Position numbers and translations under genes: made by a program. From assembly GCA_002696035.1 (NCBI GenBank), contig NZQV01000010.1, positions 248,001-312,000 of the forward strand: a DNA stretch of 64,000 nt, read 5' to 3'. The notes beneath the pieces were generated by a model. The model did not search any database. It was not told where the DNA came from and saw nothing but the letters and a program-made list of their open reading frames with translations. This document shows, piece by piece, positions 18,294-26,468 of this stretch (positions within the stretch are counted from its first letter, which is position 1; each line of letters opens with the position of its first letter). Source of the stretch: Balneola sp. (lineage in GTDB: Bacteria; Bacteroidota; Rhodothermia; Balneolales; Balneolaceae).

Positions 18294-19157
18294 ATGCGGA
18301 TTTTGATCACCGGAGGAAATGGGCAGCTGGGCAATGAATGGGTGTATTTTCTCAACAAACAGGCGGTAGAATTCATATCCCTTCCTTCATCCGACTTTGA
18401 CCTGACCAATCATCAGGATGTCCGGCGGGTGATGAAAAACCTCAGTCCGGATCTGATCATTAACTGCGCGGCTTATACAAAAGTAGATCAGGCTGAAGAG
18501 GAGCGTGAGAAAGCATTTGCGGTAAATGCAGACGGTGTAAAAAACCTGTCAGATTTTTGTGCAGAACAAAAAATCAAACTCGTGCATTTTTCAACAGATT
18601 ATGTTTTCCCCGGGGAATTAGTGGATCGCGAAGATCACCCCGAGGGATATTCTGAAGATCACCCTACAGATCCCATCAATGTATATGGGGAAAGTAAACG
18701 AGCCGGGGAAGTTGCTCTTCAAGAATCTGGCTGTGATCATTTGCTGATTCGAGTTTCATGGCTATGTGGCCGTTTTGGGAATAATTTCGTAAAAACAATG
18801 CTGCGACTTGGCGAAGAAAAGGATGAACTTAAAGTAGTTAACGACCAATTCGGAAGCCCAACCTTCACTCATAATCTGGTTGAAAATGTGTGGCAGCTTA
18901 TTGCACAAGATAAGCAAGGGGTCTTCCATTTAAGTTCGATTGGAGAAACTACCTGGTATGAATTTGCGAAAGAGATCTTTGCCCAATCTGGCATTGAAGT
19001 TAAGGTAGAACCAGTAGACAGCAGTGAATTCCCAACCAAGGCCCGGCGCCCTGCTTTTTCCCTGTTAAGTACCCAAAAAATTGCTAACATTGCCGGCGTT
19101 TCACTTATTAACTGGAAACAAGGACTTGAAGAAATGTTGGCTAAACTGAACGAATGA
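18294..19157 (+). CDS. rfbD: dTDP-4-dehydrorhamnose reductase
   Basis: 287 residues from the ATG at 18294, one base after the rfbA stop; an upstream in-frame start inside rfbA is unlikely. It reduces dTDP-4-keto-L-rhamnose with NAD(P)H, the last step of the pathway. It is a Rossmann-fold short-chain dehydrogenase with GGNGQLG at 7-13, 'FSTDYVF' at 99-105 and the catalytic YxxxK (Tyr131, Lys135). Length is normal for RfbD. Its stop overlaps the rfbC start by 4 bp (ATGA). Confidence 0.92.
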   Translation: MRILITGGNGQLGNEWVYFLNKQAVEFISLPSSDFDLTNHQDVRRVMKNLSPDLIINCAAYTKVDQAEEEREKAFAVNADGVKNLSDFCAEQKIKLVHFSTDYVFPGELVDREDHPEGYSEDHPTDPINVYGESKRAGEVALQESGCDHLLIRVSWLCGRFGNNFVKTMLRLGEEKDELKVVNDQFGSPTFTHNLVENVWQLIAQDKQGVFHLSSIGETTWYEFAKEIFAQSGIEVKVEPVDSSEFPTKARRPAFSLLSTQKIANIAGVSLINWKQGLEEMLAKLNE

Positions 19158-19699
19158 AAATTTCAGATACACGCATACCAGATGTTAAGATCGTTGAACC
19201 CAGAGTTTTTGAAGACGACAGGGGCTATTTTTTTGAGGCGTTCCGGGAATCTGTTTTCAGGGACTCGGGAATTGAGGAGCATTTTGTGCAGGATAATGTC
19301 TCCAGATCCTACAAAAATACTATACGAGGCTTGCACTATCAGATCCAGAATCCCCAGGCTAAACTGGTGCAATGTCTGAGAGGAACCATCCTTGATGTTG
19401 CAGTTGACCTCAGGCAGAATTCCCCATCTTTTGGAAACTATGTAGCCGTTAAAATTTCGGATGTGAGCAAGCGAATGCTCTTTGTACCCAAAGGATTTGC
19501 CCATGGCTTTTCAGTACTTTCTGATGAAGCGATCGTCTCTTATAAATGTTCCGATTACTACAATCAGGACGGCGAACGCGGTGTACGGTGGGACGATCCC
19601 CAAATTCGGGTAAACTGGGATGTGGAACGCCCCATACTTTCCGATAAAGATCGTAAGTTACCTTTGTTATCATCCATAAACGAAAAGGATCTTTTTTAA
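19154..19699 (+). CDS. rfbC: dTDP-4-dehydrorhamnose 3,5-epimerase
   Basis: 181 residues, cupin-type epimerase that inverts C3 and C5 of the 4-keto sugar. The family signature 'RGLHYQ' contains the catalytic His61, and 'SYKCSDYY' near 129-136 contains the catalytic Tyr. 'VPKGFAHGF' (111-119) is the conserved cupin edge. Length is as expected. It lies between rfbD (4-bp overlap) and rfbB (1-bp gap), so the operon is translated as a coupled unit. Confidence 0.93.
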   Translation: MKISDTRIPDVKIVEPRVFEDDRGYFFEAFRESVFRDSGIEEHFVQDNVSRSYKNTIRGLHYQIQNPQAKLVQCLRGTILDVAVDLRQNSPSFGNYVAVKISDVSKRMLFVPKGFAHGFSVLSDEAIVSYKCSDYYNQDGERGVRWDDPQIRVNWDVERPILSDKDRKLPLLSSINEKDLF

Positions 19700-19700
19700 C

Positions 19701-20708
19701 ATGCGAATAATTGTAACAGGTGGAGCCGGATTTATTGGCTCAAATTTAATTACCAAGCTACACGAAAATCACCCCGACTGGGAAATTTATAACATTGATA
19801 AGCTTACCTACGCCTCAGATCAAACCTATTTGAAGCCGCTTAAAGATTCCGGACAGTATTATTTCAAAAAAGTAGATCTGGTGAACCGCGATGAAGTACA
19901 CGATGTGGTTCAGACCTTTAAACCCGAAGGCGTGATTCACCTTGCTGCAGAATCGCATGTAGACAATTCCATTCAGGGGCCGGAGCCATTCATCCAATCC
20001 AATATTGTGGGGACGTTTAATATTCTGGAAGAATGTCGACTGCTTTGGAAAGATGATGCAGAGGCATGGAAGAACAACCGCTTTTTGCATGTGTCAACCG
20101 ATGAGGTATATGGAGAACTGGAAGAAGAAGGCGGATTTTTCAGTGAGGATACTCCTTATGCGCCAAATTCACCCTACTCAGCTTCCAAAGCCAGCAGTGA
20201 TTTTATTGTACGTTCTTACTTTCAGACTTATGGAATGAATGTGGTGACTACAAATTGCTCCAATAATTACGGCCCCCATCAGCACGACGAAAAGTTGATC
20301 CCTGTTGTGATCAAAAATGCCCTGAACCATAACAATATTCCGGTTTATGGGAAAGGAGAGAACGTGCGGGACTGGCTGTTTGTACACAATCATTGTGATG
20401 CGCTGGAAGTGGCTTTCCAAAAAGGGGAAGCCGGAGAAACCTACGTAATTGGCGGAAACAATGAATGGAAGAACATTGACCTGGTACGTAAGATCTGTGA
20501 GATCCTGAATGAAGAAGTGGGTGAAGGCCCGGACGGGGATTATAAAAACCTGATCACGTTTGTGACCGATAGGCTGGGACATGATTTCCGCTACGCCATT
20601 GATGCCTCTAAGATCAAAAATGAGCTTGGCTGGGAAGCCTCACAGGATTTTGACGGAATGCTTCGCCAAACAATTTTGTGGTACGTGAACAAATATAAAT
20701 CTAAATGA
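19701..20708 (+). CDS. rfbB: dTDP-glucose 4,6-dehydratase
   Basis: 335 residues, extended short-chain dehydrogenase that turns dTDP-glucose into dTDP-4-keto-6-deoxyglucose with bound NAD. GGAGFIG at 7-13 binds NAD, 'STDEVYG' (132-138) supplies the catalytic Asp134/Glu135 pair, and 'YSASK' gives Tyr159/Lys163. 'NCSNNYGPHQ' is the conserved substrate loop. It closes the A-D-C-B rhamnose operon; no glycosyltransferase follows, so the sugar's acceptor is encoded elsewhere. Confidence 0.93.
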   Translation: MRIIVTGGAGFIGSNLITKLHENHPDWEIYNIDKLTYASDQTYLKPLKDSGQYYFKKVDLVNRDEVHDVVQTFKPEGVIHLAAESHVDNSIQGPEPFIQSNIVGTFNILEECRLLWKDDAEAWKNNRFLHVSTDEVYGELEEEGGFFSEDTPYAPNSPYSASKASSDFIVRSYFQTYGMNVVTTNCSNNYGPHQHDEKLIPVVIKNALNHNNIPVYGKGENVRDWLFVHNHCDALEVAFQKGEAGETYVIGGNNEWKNIDLVRKICEILNEEVGEGPDGDYKNLITFVTDRLGHDFRYAIDASKIKNELGWEASQDFDGMLRQTILWYVNKYKSK

Positions 20709-20715
20709 TAAATGT

Positions 20716-20748
20716 TGAATTGTGAATGATTTTTAAATTCACAATTCA
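20716..20748. repeat. Perfect 12-bp inverted repeat after rfbB
   Basis: TGAATTGTGAAT (20716-20727) and ATTCACAATTCA (20737-20748) are exact reverse complements separated by 9 bp. No T-run follows, so it is not a standard terminator, although it may stall transcription or protect the mRNA end. Confidence 0.7.
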
Positions 20749-20771
20749 GCATTCAGAACTTCCAACAACCT

Positions 20772-20797
20772 TGTTCCACACGCTCTGCGTGGGAACA
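20772..20797. repeat. REP-like palindrome of the GTTCC-CACGC-TCT-GCGTGGGAAC type
   Basis: TGTTCCACACGC (20772-20783), a TCT loop and GCGTGGGAACA (20787-20797) form a stem with one bulged base. The sequence closely resembles a GTTCCCACGCTCTGCGTGGGAAC palindrome that I recall from intergenic regions of many unrelated bacteria; that link is from memory, not from a search. Confidence 0.6.
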
Positions 20798-20832
20798 TAA
20801 TTCTGTAAATTTTTAATTCTAAAGCGAATAAT

Positions 20833-21306
20833 ATGAGCGATAGAAAATATTGGCTAATGAAATCGGAACCGGATGATTATAGCATTGACGACCTCGAAAA
20901 GGATGGTGAAACTCCATGGACCGGGGTAAGAAACTATGGTGCCCGTAACTTCATGCGAGATGAAATGAATGTGGGTGATGGTGTATTGTATTATCATTCC
21001 AACATCTCAAAGCCTGTGATAGTAGGCACGATGGAAGTTTCGAGTGTGCCCTATCCAGACCCGCTTCAGTTCGATCCAAATTCAAAATACTTCGATCCAA
21101 AAAGCACCGAAAGCGATCCCAGATGGCAGTTGGTGGATGTAAAGTTTGTACAGAAATTTGACAATCCTGTTACCCGCGATGCCATGAAAGAAGAGCCCGC
21201 CTTAGATGAAATGGAATTATTTCGACTGGGCCGTTACTCTATCACTCCGGTACGGGAAAGTGAATGGAAGAAGATACATGAAATGGCCGAGGCTGAGATC
21301 AAATAA
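20833..21306 (+). CDS. EVE domain protein
   Basis: 157 residues covering one EVE domain. 'YWLMKSEPDDYSIDDLE', 'TPWTGVRNYGARNFMRDEM' and 'GDGVLYYHSN' are the typical first half, and 'DPRWQLVDVKFVQKF' and 'LGRYSITPV' the second. EVE belongs to the PUA/YTH-like fold, which reads modified bases in DNA or RNA; no enzymatic role is expected. It stands alone between the rhamnose operon and two small membrane protein genes, so context adds nothing on its target. Confidence 0.88.
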   Translation: MSDRKYWLMKSEPDDYSIDDLEKDGETPWTGVRNYGARNFMRDEMNVGDGVLYYHSNISKPVIVGTMEVSSVPYPDPLQFDPNSKYFDPKSTESDPRWQLVDVKFVQKFDNPVTRDAMKEEPALDEMELFRLGRYSITPVRESEWKKIHEMAEAEIK

Positions 21307-21345
21307 CTTCGGGAAGCGATCTATTTTAATGTTTTAATGCCGTGA

Positions 21346-21498
21346 TCATTTTTTGATCTCGGCATTACTTTCTTCAGGGAAAGAATCAGTAATACGCTCA
21401 TCTTCCAGATCCCTGAATTCTTTTATGGTTAATCCATACCCCACCAGAAATAATAGAGTCGTAAAAAGTCCGGCAAAAAAGATATACGAATCACCCAT
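21346..21498 (-). CDS. Small membrane protein, 50 aa
   Basis: Read from the ATG at 21498 the product is MGDSYIFFAGLFTTLLFLVG followed by 'YGLTIKEFRDLEDERI' and a charged tail: one membrane helix (about 5-24) and a cytosolic acidic end. The frame is open further upstream, but this ATG overlaps the stop of the preceding small gene in ATGGGTGA, which argues for coupled translation. Not recognised. An imperfect inverted repeat, AATGCCG-t-GATC with GATC-t-CGGCATT, spans the stop (about 21336-21366) and may end both converging transcripts. Confidence 0.5.
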   Translation of the reverse strand: MGDSYIFFAGLFTTLLFLVGYGLTIKEFRDLEDERITDSFPEESNAEIKK

Positions 21499-21664
21499 TT
21501 TGTCCTCCGTATACATTCTTAATGTACGTTCCAAAGCCAAGGAGAGAGGGAACCCAAAGTCCCACAAATAATCCTGCTTCCTTATCTACAGCGAACCATA
21601 AATAGATGGATAGCAGCATGGATAGCAGAGCTGATCCTAAAATAAAGTAATCTGAAGTTTTCAT
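21491..21664 (-). CDS. Small two-helix membrane protein, 57 aa
   Basis: ATG at 21664 gives 'MKTSDYFILGSALLSMLLSI' plus 'YLWFAVDKEAGLFVGLWVPS' and 'LLGFGTYIKNVYGGQNG': two hydrophobic segments (about 6-25 and 31-47) joined by a short charged loop. It ends in TGA overlapping the start of the next small gene by 8 bp. Both look like real proteins because the hydrophobic/charged layout is regular, and they are arranged like a two-gene operon. Function unknown. Confidence 0.5.
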   Translation of the reverse strand: MKTSDYFILGSALLSMLLSIYLWFAVDKEAGLFVGLWVPSLLGFGTYIKNVYGGQNG

Positions 21665-21747
21665 GAACAAATTTTTGTTTAATATTCAATTAATTCAATG
21701 ATATATCATTCCCCATAATTCCAATTTATTAAAATCAAAGAGTTCTA

Positions 21748-21755
21748 TAGTTTTG
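21748..21755 (+). promoter_or_regulatory. TAnnTTTG promoter box of the hydrolase gene
   Basis: TAGTTTTG matches the Bacteroidota -7 element TAnnTTTG and lies 17 bp before the hydrolase ATG at 21773. A TTG-type -33 box is not evident, so the call is tentative. Confidence 0.35.
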
Positions 21756-21772
21756 TTCTAAATCAAAAAAAG

Positions 21773-22585
21773 ATGAATAGATTTAAGAAATTATTTTTTG
21801 CCTTTGTTCCCTTGCTTATCGGCCTGTATCTGGCAATATGCGGCTATTTTTTCTTCATCCAGGAGTCCATAATATTCAACCCAAGGATACTGGATGAAAG
21901 CACCACCTACGATTATGATTTTAAATTCAAGGAGCGTTGGTTTGAACCGGAACCTGGTGTGCGTATACACGCCGTTCACGCTTTCACAAAGGCAGATTCT
22001 GCCAAAGGATTGGTCATATACCTGCATGGAAATCGCGGAGCCAACCGAACAAATTCTGATAAATACACTTTATTCCTCGATAACGGCTACGATATGATCT
22101 ACCCGGATTATCGTATATATGGGAAGAGCAGGGGCGATTTGGAGAATGAAAAAGACTTGGTGGGAGACATTAAATATGTATTTGAAGAAATGGCGAAGGA
22201 ATATGGGGAAGGGAATATTGTGTTGGTTGGATATTCTCTTGGTTCGGGAGTAGCAGCCCAGGTGGCCAAAGCCTACAACCCTAAGATGCTGATCATGTGG
22301 ACTCCTTTTTACAGCCTGGTAGATGTCAAGGATTCGCAGTTTCCATTTTTACCTGATTTTTTAATGCAATATCAGCTCAGGACCGATGAAGCCCTTCACC
22401 AAATAGAAGAGCCCGTCCATATCTTTTATGCCGGCGCGGACGAAGTGTTACCGGTTGAACGTTCCCTGAAACTTACCGATTATCTGAAAGAAGGAGATTC
22501 ATTTAAGGTGATAAAAGGGCAGCGACATGGCTGGATATATCGGCATCCGGAGCTGGAAGAAGGGTTGCGAAAGTTATTGGAATGA
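21773..22585 (+). CDS. Membrane-anchored alpha/beta hydrolase
   Basis: 270 residues. One N-terminal membrane helix (about 7-30) is followed by an alpha/beta-hydrolase fold with the oxyanion region 'YLHGNRG' (83-89), nucleophile elbow GYSLGS (Ser155), acid 'AGADEVLP' (Asp223) and His252 in 'GQRHGW'. This is the Bem46/YfhR-like group of single-pass hydrolases. The natural substrate is unknown. It is convergent with the next gene and has no operon partner. Confidence 0.8.
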   Translation: MNRFKKLFFAFVPLLIGLYLAICGYFFFIQESIIFNPRILDESTTYDYDFKFKERWFEPEPGVRIHAVHAFTKADSAKGLVIYLHGNRGANRTNSDKYTLFLDNGYDMIYPDYRIYGKSRGDLENEKDLVGDIKYVFEEMAKEYGEGNIVLVGYSLGSGVAAQVAKAYNPKMLIMWTPFYSLVDVKDSQFPFLPDFLMQYQLRTDEALHQIEEPVHIFYAGADEVLPVERSLKLTDYLKEGDSFKVIKGQRHGWIYRHPELEEGLRKLLE

Positions 22586-22600
22586 TCTTTTGATCAATTG

Positions 22601-23652
22601 CTAAGTCTCAAGTAGATCGAGTGGATCTTCAGCGTTGCCAACAATGGCTTCAATAGCATCGGTAAGAGTGACAAGCCCGAGGGTTTCTTCGTTTTTCATC
22701 ACTAAAGCCAACTCGTGGTGTTCTTCCTGGAAACGGTCAATTAATGTACTGGTTGGAAGATCCGGAGATACCACCATTTTTGGCCAGTCAAAATCGTCTA
22801 GTTTTTTTTGTCCTTCCAGCAGGTTTTTGATATTGGCGGTGATCTGAGGGGTGTATAATATCCCTTTAAAATCATCCACAGATTTTCCCACAAGGGGATA
22901 ACGGGTATGCATATTTTGCCGGATGATGTTCAGGTTTTCTTCAAAGGAGTTTTCCGTGCTTAGGCTTACAATCTCATCCCGGGGTATCATAATTTCTTTG
23001 ACGGGAATATGTTCGATTTCCAGTGCGTTGAGTATTTCCTTCTGTCTTTCATCATCCATGTTACCTGTTTTCAGCAGCTCAACCATTTTTGTTCGCATGT
23101 CTTTTTTACCGGAGGAGGTATCTTCATTGATCCATGAACGCTTCATTTCTATGCCAAAGATCCTCAGCGTGGCTTTGGTAACCCAGTCCCCGAAAATGAG
23201 GAAAGGATAGATGGCATATGTCCACCAGTAAAGAGGAACAGCACAGTACTTAGCCACGGTTTTTGCCCGTTCAACTCCCAGGTAAGTTGGGGTTTGTTCT
23301 CCCCAGATGGTATGTATGATGTTAATGACAGTAACCGACAGAACAATAGAAATGGCATGTGTTGAAACAGCCCCGATCGTATCGGTGGTAAAGAGCAATT
23401 CAATAAGTTCTGTTACGGCCGGCTCTGCGATCACTCCCAAAAAATACTGGTGGTAGTGATACCGATCTGGCAAGAGGTGAGGTAGATCTCAAGAGTTTCG
23501 GTCATCTCCCAGGCGCGATTTAGCCCAGGCGTTTCTTCAAGTTCATCACGCTCGTATTGACGAAGCCGGGTAAGAGCAAATTCAGCCGCCACATAAAATG
23601 CATTCATCAGCAGAAGGAGGAGGCCGCCAAATAAGCGAATAGTCATTTCCAT
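22601..23652 (-). pseudogene. CNNM/CorC-type CBS-domain membrane protein, frameshifted
   Basis: The first 72 codons from the ATG at 23652 encode 'RLFGGLLLLLMNAFYVAAEF' and end '...CQIGITTTSIFWE*'. The remaining roughly 280 codons are in another frame, starting '..FLGVIAEPAVTELIELLF'. Adding one base to the A-run at 23439-23444 (6 to 7) restores 'TSIFLGVIAEP', the usual sequence of the family. The whole has a CNNM (DUF21) domain with membrane helices (1-180), two CBS domains ('VKEIMIPRDEIVSL', 'LTDAIEAIVG') and no C-terminal CorC_HlyC domain. Family members are linked to Mg/Co or Na/Mg transport. It is either a real mutation, slippery-run variation, or a sequencing error. Confidence 0.8.
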
Positions 23653-23827
23653 AATGCACAGAATATCTTATTGAAATGCTTGTAGATGGAGTGAGTATGT
23701 ATTTATCAAAACTTAAAGTGTCCTTGGAGCATTCCTTTATCAAAATACGAAGCACTTGTACATTGCTGCTAAGACTTGTTAATTGCTTTACCGAACACAT
23801 ATACTGACAATAAAAAATCCCAAAACT

Positions 23828-23862
23828 GTGACAATAACTGTCACCGGTGGCCTTTATATTTG
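23828..23862 (+). promoter_or_regulatory. Promoter-like region of rmuC: GTGAC inverted repeat and TATATTTG box
   Basis: GTGAC-aataact-GTCAC (23828-23844) is a short inverted repeat. Eleven bases on, TATATTTG (23855-23862) matches the TAnnTTTG box, 34 bp before the rmuC ATG. The repeat would sit at or just upstream of the RNA polymerase contact zone. Confidence 0.35.
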
Positions 23863-23896
23863 AGCCAAATTTGAAGCCAAATCAAACAAAGGTATT

Positions 23897-25279
23897 ATGG
23901 AGATTGTGTTAATTGTTACCGGACTCATTATCGGGGTCATTGCTGGCTATGCTATTGCTCATTTCAAATCTAAATCCGAGAGCTCGCGGCTGGAAGAGCG
24001 CAATCAAAATTTAGAGGAACAGCTTTCTGAGACCGAAAAGAAACGGGAGCAGGAGGAACGAGAGTATGAAGAGAGGTTAAAAGACCTTCAGAACGAAAAA
24101 GAAGCTGAACTTAAGGAAGAGCGAAACCGAGCGAATGAGCTGGATAAACAACTTGCAGAACGCAATGCCGAGTATCGAAACCTGCAGGAACGACTAAACG
24201 AACAGAAGAAAGAGCTGTCCGAAATGCAGGAGCAACTCACCACGCAATTTGAGAACCTTGCGAATAAGATCCTGGAGGAGAAATCGGAGAAATTCACCAA
24301 GCAAAACAAGGAGCAGATCGATCAGCTGTTGAATCCGCTAGGCGAAAAACTGGAAGCCTTCAAGAAGAAAGTGGAGGAAACTCATAAGGATGAGGTGGAA
24401 GCTCGCGGTTCCCTCAAACAGGAACTGAAGCACCTGATGGAGCTCAACAAAACCATGAGTGAGGATGCGAAGAATTTGACCAAAGCCCTGAAAGGTGATA
24501 ATAAGGCGGTTGGTGATTGGGGCGAGGTGATCTTAGAGCGAATTCTGGAACGTTCGGGCCTCACAAAAGGAAGGGAATATGAAACTCAGAAAGGCTTTTC
24601 TAAAGAAGATGGAATGGGACATAACAAGCCCGACGTGGTGGTTTACCTTCCGGATGAAAAGTTTATGGTCATCGATTCTAAGGTGTCGTTGAAAGCCTAT
24701 GAAAAATACAGCTCTGCTGATGATGAAAGGGAGCAGCAGCAATTTCTGAAAGAACATGTAAATTCCATTCGCGCTCATGTAAAAAGATTGAGCGGAAAAA
24801 ATTACGAGCAAATTCATGGTGCAAAGAGCCCGGATTTTGTGCTTTTATTCATTCCCATTGAACCGGCATTCAGCGCAGCTTTACAGTACGATTCCAATCT
24901 CTATTATGAGGCTTTTGATCAGAATATCGTGATCGTTAGTCCTTCTACGCTATTGGCAACTTTGGCTACCATCGACAGCGTGTGGAAGCAGGAGTATCAG
25001 AATAAGAACGCGATGGAGATAGCCAAACGCGGGGGAGCATTGTACGACAAATTCGTGCTGTTTGTGGAAAGCATGAACGATATCGGGCAGCGCATCCGCC
25101 AGACGCAGGATAGTTATGATGAAGCCATGGGACGTCTTTCAACCGGTTCTGGAAACCTGGTTCGACAGGCAGAAATGATTCGGAAACTGGGAGCTAAGGC
25201 ATCTAAGCAACTTCCAGATGGAATGAGTGATAAGGTAGAAGAAGACGAATTGCTTGAAGAAAGCAACGATTCTGAATAG
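23897..25279 (+). CDS. rmuC: DNA recombination protein RmuC
   Basis: 460 residues. An N-terminal membrane helix (MEIVLIVTGLIIGVIAGYAI, 1-20) anchors a very long charged coiled coil (about 25-185, rich in Glu/Lys/Gln). The RmuC nuclease-like domain follows (about 200-420), with 'GDWGEVILERILERSGL' and 'HNKPDVVVYLPDEKFMVIDSKVSLKAYEKY' (the PD-(D/E)xK-like D..DSK core) and 'FIPIEPAFSAAL'. RmuC limits inversions and degrades DNA at recombination intermediates; the exact activity is not settled in the family. Length and domain order are normal. Confidence 0.92.
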   Translation: MEIVLIVTGLIIGVIAGYAIAHFKSKSESSRLEERNQNLEEQLSETEKKREQEEREYEERLKDLQNEKEAELKEERNRANELDKQLAERNAEYRNLQERLNEQKKELSEMQEQLTTQFENLANKILEEKSEKFTKQNKEQIDQLLNPLGEKLEAFKKKVEETHKDEVEARGSLKQELKHLMELNKTMSEDAKNLTKALKGDNKAVGDWGEVILERILERSGLTKGREYETQKGFSKEDGMGHNKPDVVVYLPDEKFMVIDSKVSLKAYEKYSSADDEREQQQFLKEHVNSIRAHVKRLSGKNYEQIHGAKSPDFVLLFIPIEPAFSAALQYDSNLYYEAFDQNIVIVSPSTLLATLATIDSVWKQEYQNKNAMEIAKRGGALYDKFVLFVESMNDIGQRIRQTQDSYDEAMGRLSTGSGNLVRQAEMIRKLGAKASKQLPDGMSDKVEEDELLEESNDSE

Positions 25280-25311
25280 GTAACGCACAACCTTTGGTTT
25301 CACAAGCTAAA

Positions 25312-25359
25312 GCTTTCAACCGGTCTCCCTTCAATGGGAGATGTAAGTTGCGTGAAAGC
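25312..25359 (+). other. Nested inverted repeats in the rmuC-mtgA intergenic region
   Basis: An outer stem GCTTTCA/TGAAAGC (25312-25318 with 25353-25359) encloses a perfect inner hairpin TCTCCC-ttcaat-GGGAGA (25324-25341). No T-run follows. It may be a folded 3' end of the rmuC message or a small structured element; it was not recognised as any known RNA. Confidence 0.3.
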
Positions 25360-25433
25360 ATATGTGCAGGTAAAGGCCTAAAGATTAACAGGAAACAAAA
25401 TTCTCCCAAATCAGTTACTCTTTCAAAATTTGA

Positions 25434-25441
25434 TACCTTTG
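25434..25441 (+). promoter_or_regulatory. TAnnTTTG box directly before mtgA
   Basis: TACCTTTG lies only 4 bp before the ATG at 25446. If it is the -7 element, the transcript would be leaderless or nearly so. The same spacing is seen before uvrC. Confidence 0.4.
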
Positions 25442-25445
25442 GATC

Positions 25446-26300
25446 ATGGAAGAGCAAACAGAATTAACAGTTGGTTCGTGGAAACAATACGGCAAGATCG
25501 CGGGTGGACTTCTACTTGGGGGAATGATCCTGTTTTGCATGTTGATCTTGCTGCTGAGGTGGGTAAATCCTCCTTTCACTGCTTTTACACTGCAGCAGAA
25601 TTGGAAAGAGTTGGACAAAGAACGATATAACCTTCGAGAGGGCTGGCTTCCTGGAAATGAACTTCCCGATCATCTAAAACTGGCAGTTATTGCTTCCGAA
25701 GATCAGCGGTTTTATGCGCACTGGGGATTGGATTTTTTGGCCATCGATAAGGCACTTGAAGAAAAACAAAACAGGGGACGCGTTCGGGGAGCAAGTACCA
25801 TTACTCAGCAGGTGGCTAAGAATTTATTTTTAAGCCCGTCCCAAACCTACTTCAGAAAAGTAGTAGAAGCTGGTATTTCAGTCTTGATAGAGGTCTTTTG
25901 GACCAAAGAGCGTATCTTGGAAGTGTATCTCAATATCGCAGAATTTGGTCCCGGAACGTTTGGGGTGAATTCAGCGGCGCAATTTTATTACGGCAAAACT
26001 GCCTCCCGGCTCACCCCAGAAGAGTCTGCACGAATGGCTACCGTACTTCCCAATCCGAAGTTGATAGAGCCTGAGCCGCCCTCCGAATATGTGCTGAATA
26101 GAAGCCGCTGGATCCTCCGGAATATGGAACAGCTGAGTGGACGCTCATTTCTCCCGAAACCCAAACCGGAACTTGATACCCTTGCGATCAAACCTGATAG
26201 CTTACCTGTATTGCAGCCGGTTGATTCTACAGAATATCTCAGGATCGCCGATTCTGTGTTAACCGGCGGCGCCGATAGTATGAGGACTCTGGAGTACTAA
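25446..26300 (+). CDS. mtgA: Monofunctional peptidoglycan glycosyltransferase
   Basis: 284 residues. N-terminal membrane anchor about 18-38, then one GT51 glycosyltransferase domain. 'SEDQRFYAHWGLD' holds the catalytic Glu85, 'GASTITQQVAKN' (116-126) is motif 2, and 'ERILEVYLNIAEFG' (155-168) carries the second conserved Glu. There is no transpeptidase domain, as expected for MtgA, which polymerises lipid II into glycan strands at the outer face of the inner membrane. A C-terminal extension of about 60 residues with no recognised domain follows. No partner genes are near. Confidence 0.93.
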   Translation: MEEQTELTVGSWKQYGKIAGGLLLGGMILFCMLILLLRWVNPPFTAFTLQQNWKELDKERYNLREGWLPGNELPDHLKLAVIASEDQRFYAHWGLDFLAIDKALEEKQNRGRVRGASTITQQVAKNLFLSPSQTYFRKVVEAGISVLIEVFWTKERILEVYLNIAEFGPGTFGVNSAAQFYYGKTASRLTPEESARMATVLPNPKLIEPEPPSEYVLNRSRWILRNMEQLSGRSFLPKPKPELDTLAIKPDSLPVLQPVDSTEYLRIADSVLTGGADSMRTLEY

Positions 26301-26468
26301 AAAGACAAAAAGTAGAGCTCATTTTATTAACAGCTTATCCATTTAGCGCCAGTGAGTTAAGTGTTTGTTAGACCCTTCTAAAGGTAAATCAGTGATTCTA
26401 TCCTTAATTTTTGCGGGTATCTGCCGATAAAGCAGAAAACAAGTCATTCTATCCAAATTATATTTTTT

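Noticed and set aside
23582-23800. 72-aa minus-strand ORF upstream of the frameshifted CNNM gene
   Set aside because: Composition is not protein-like and it overlaps the CNNM start in another frame.
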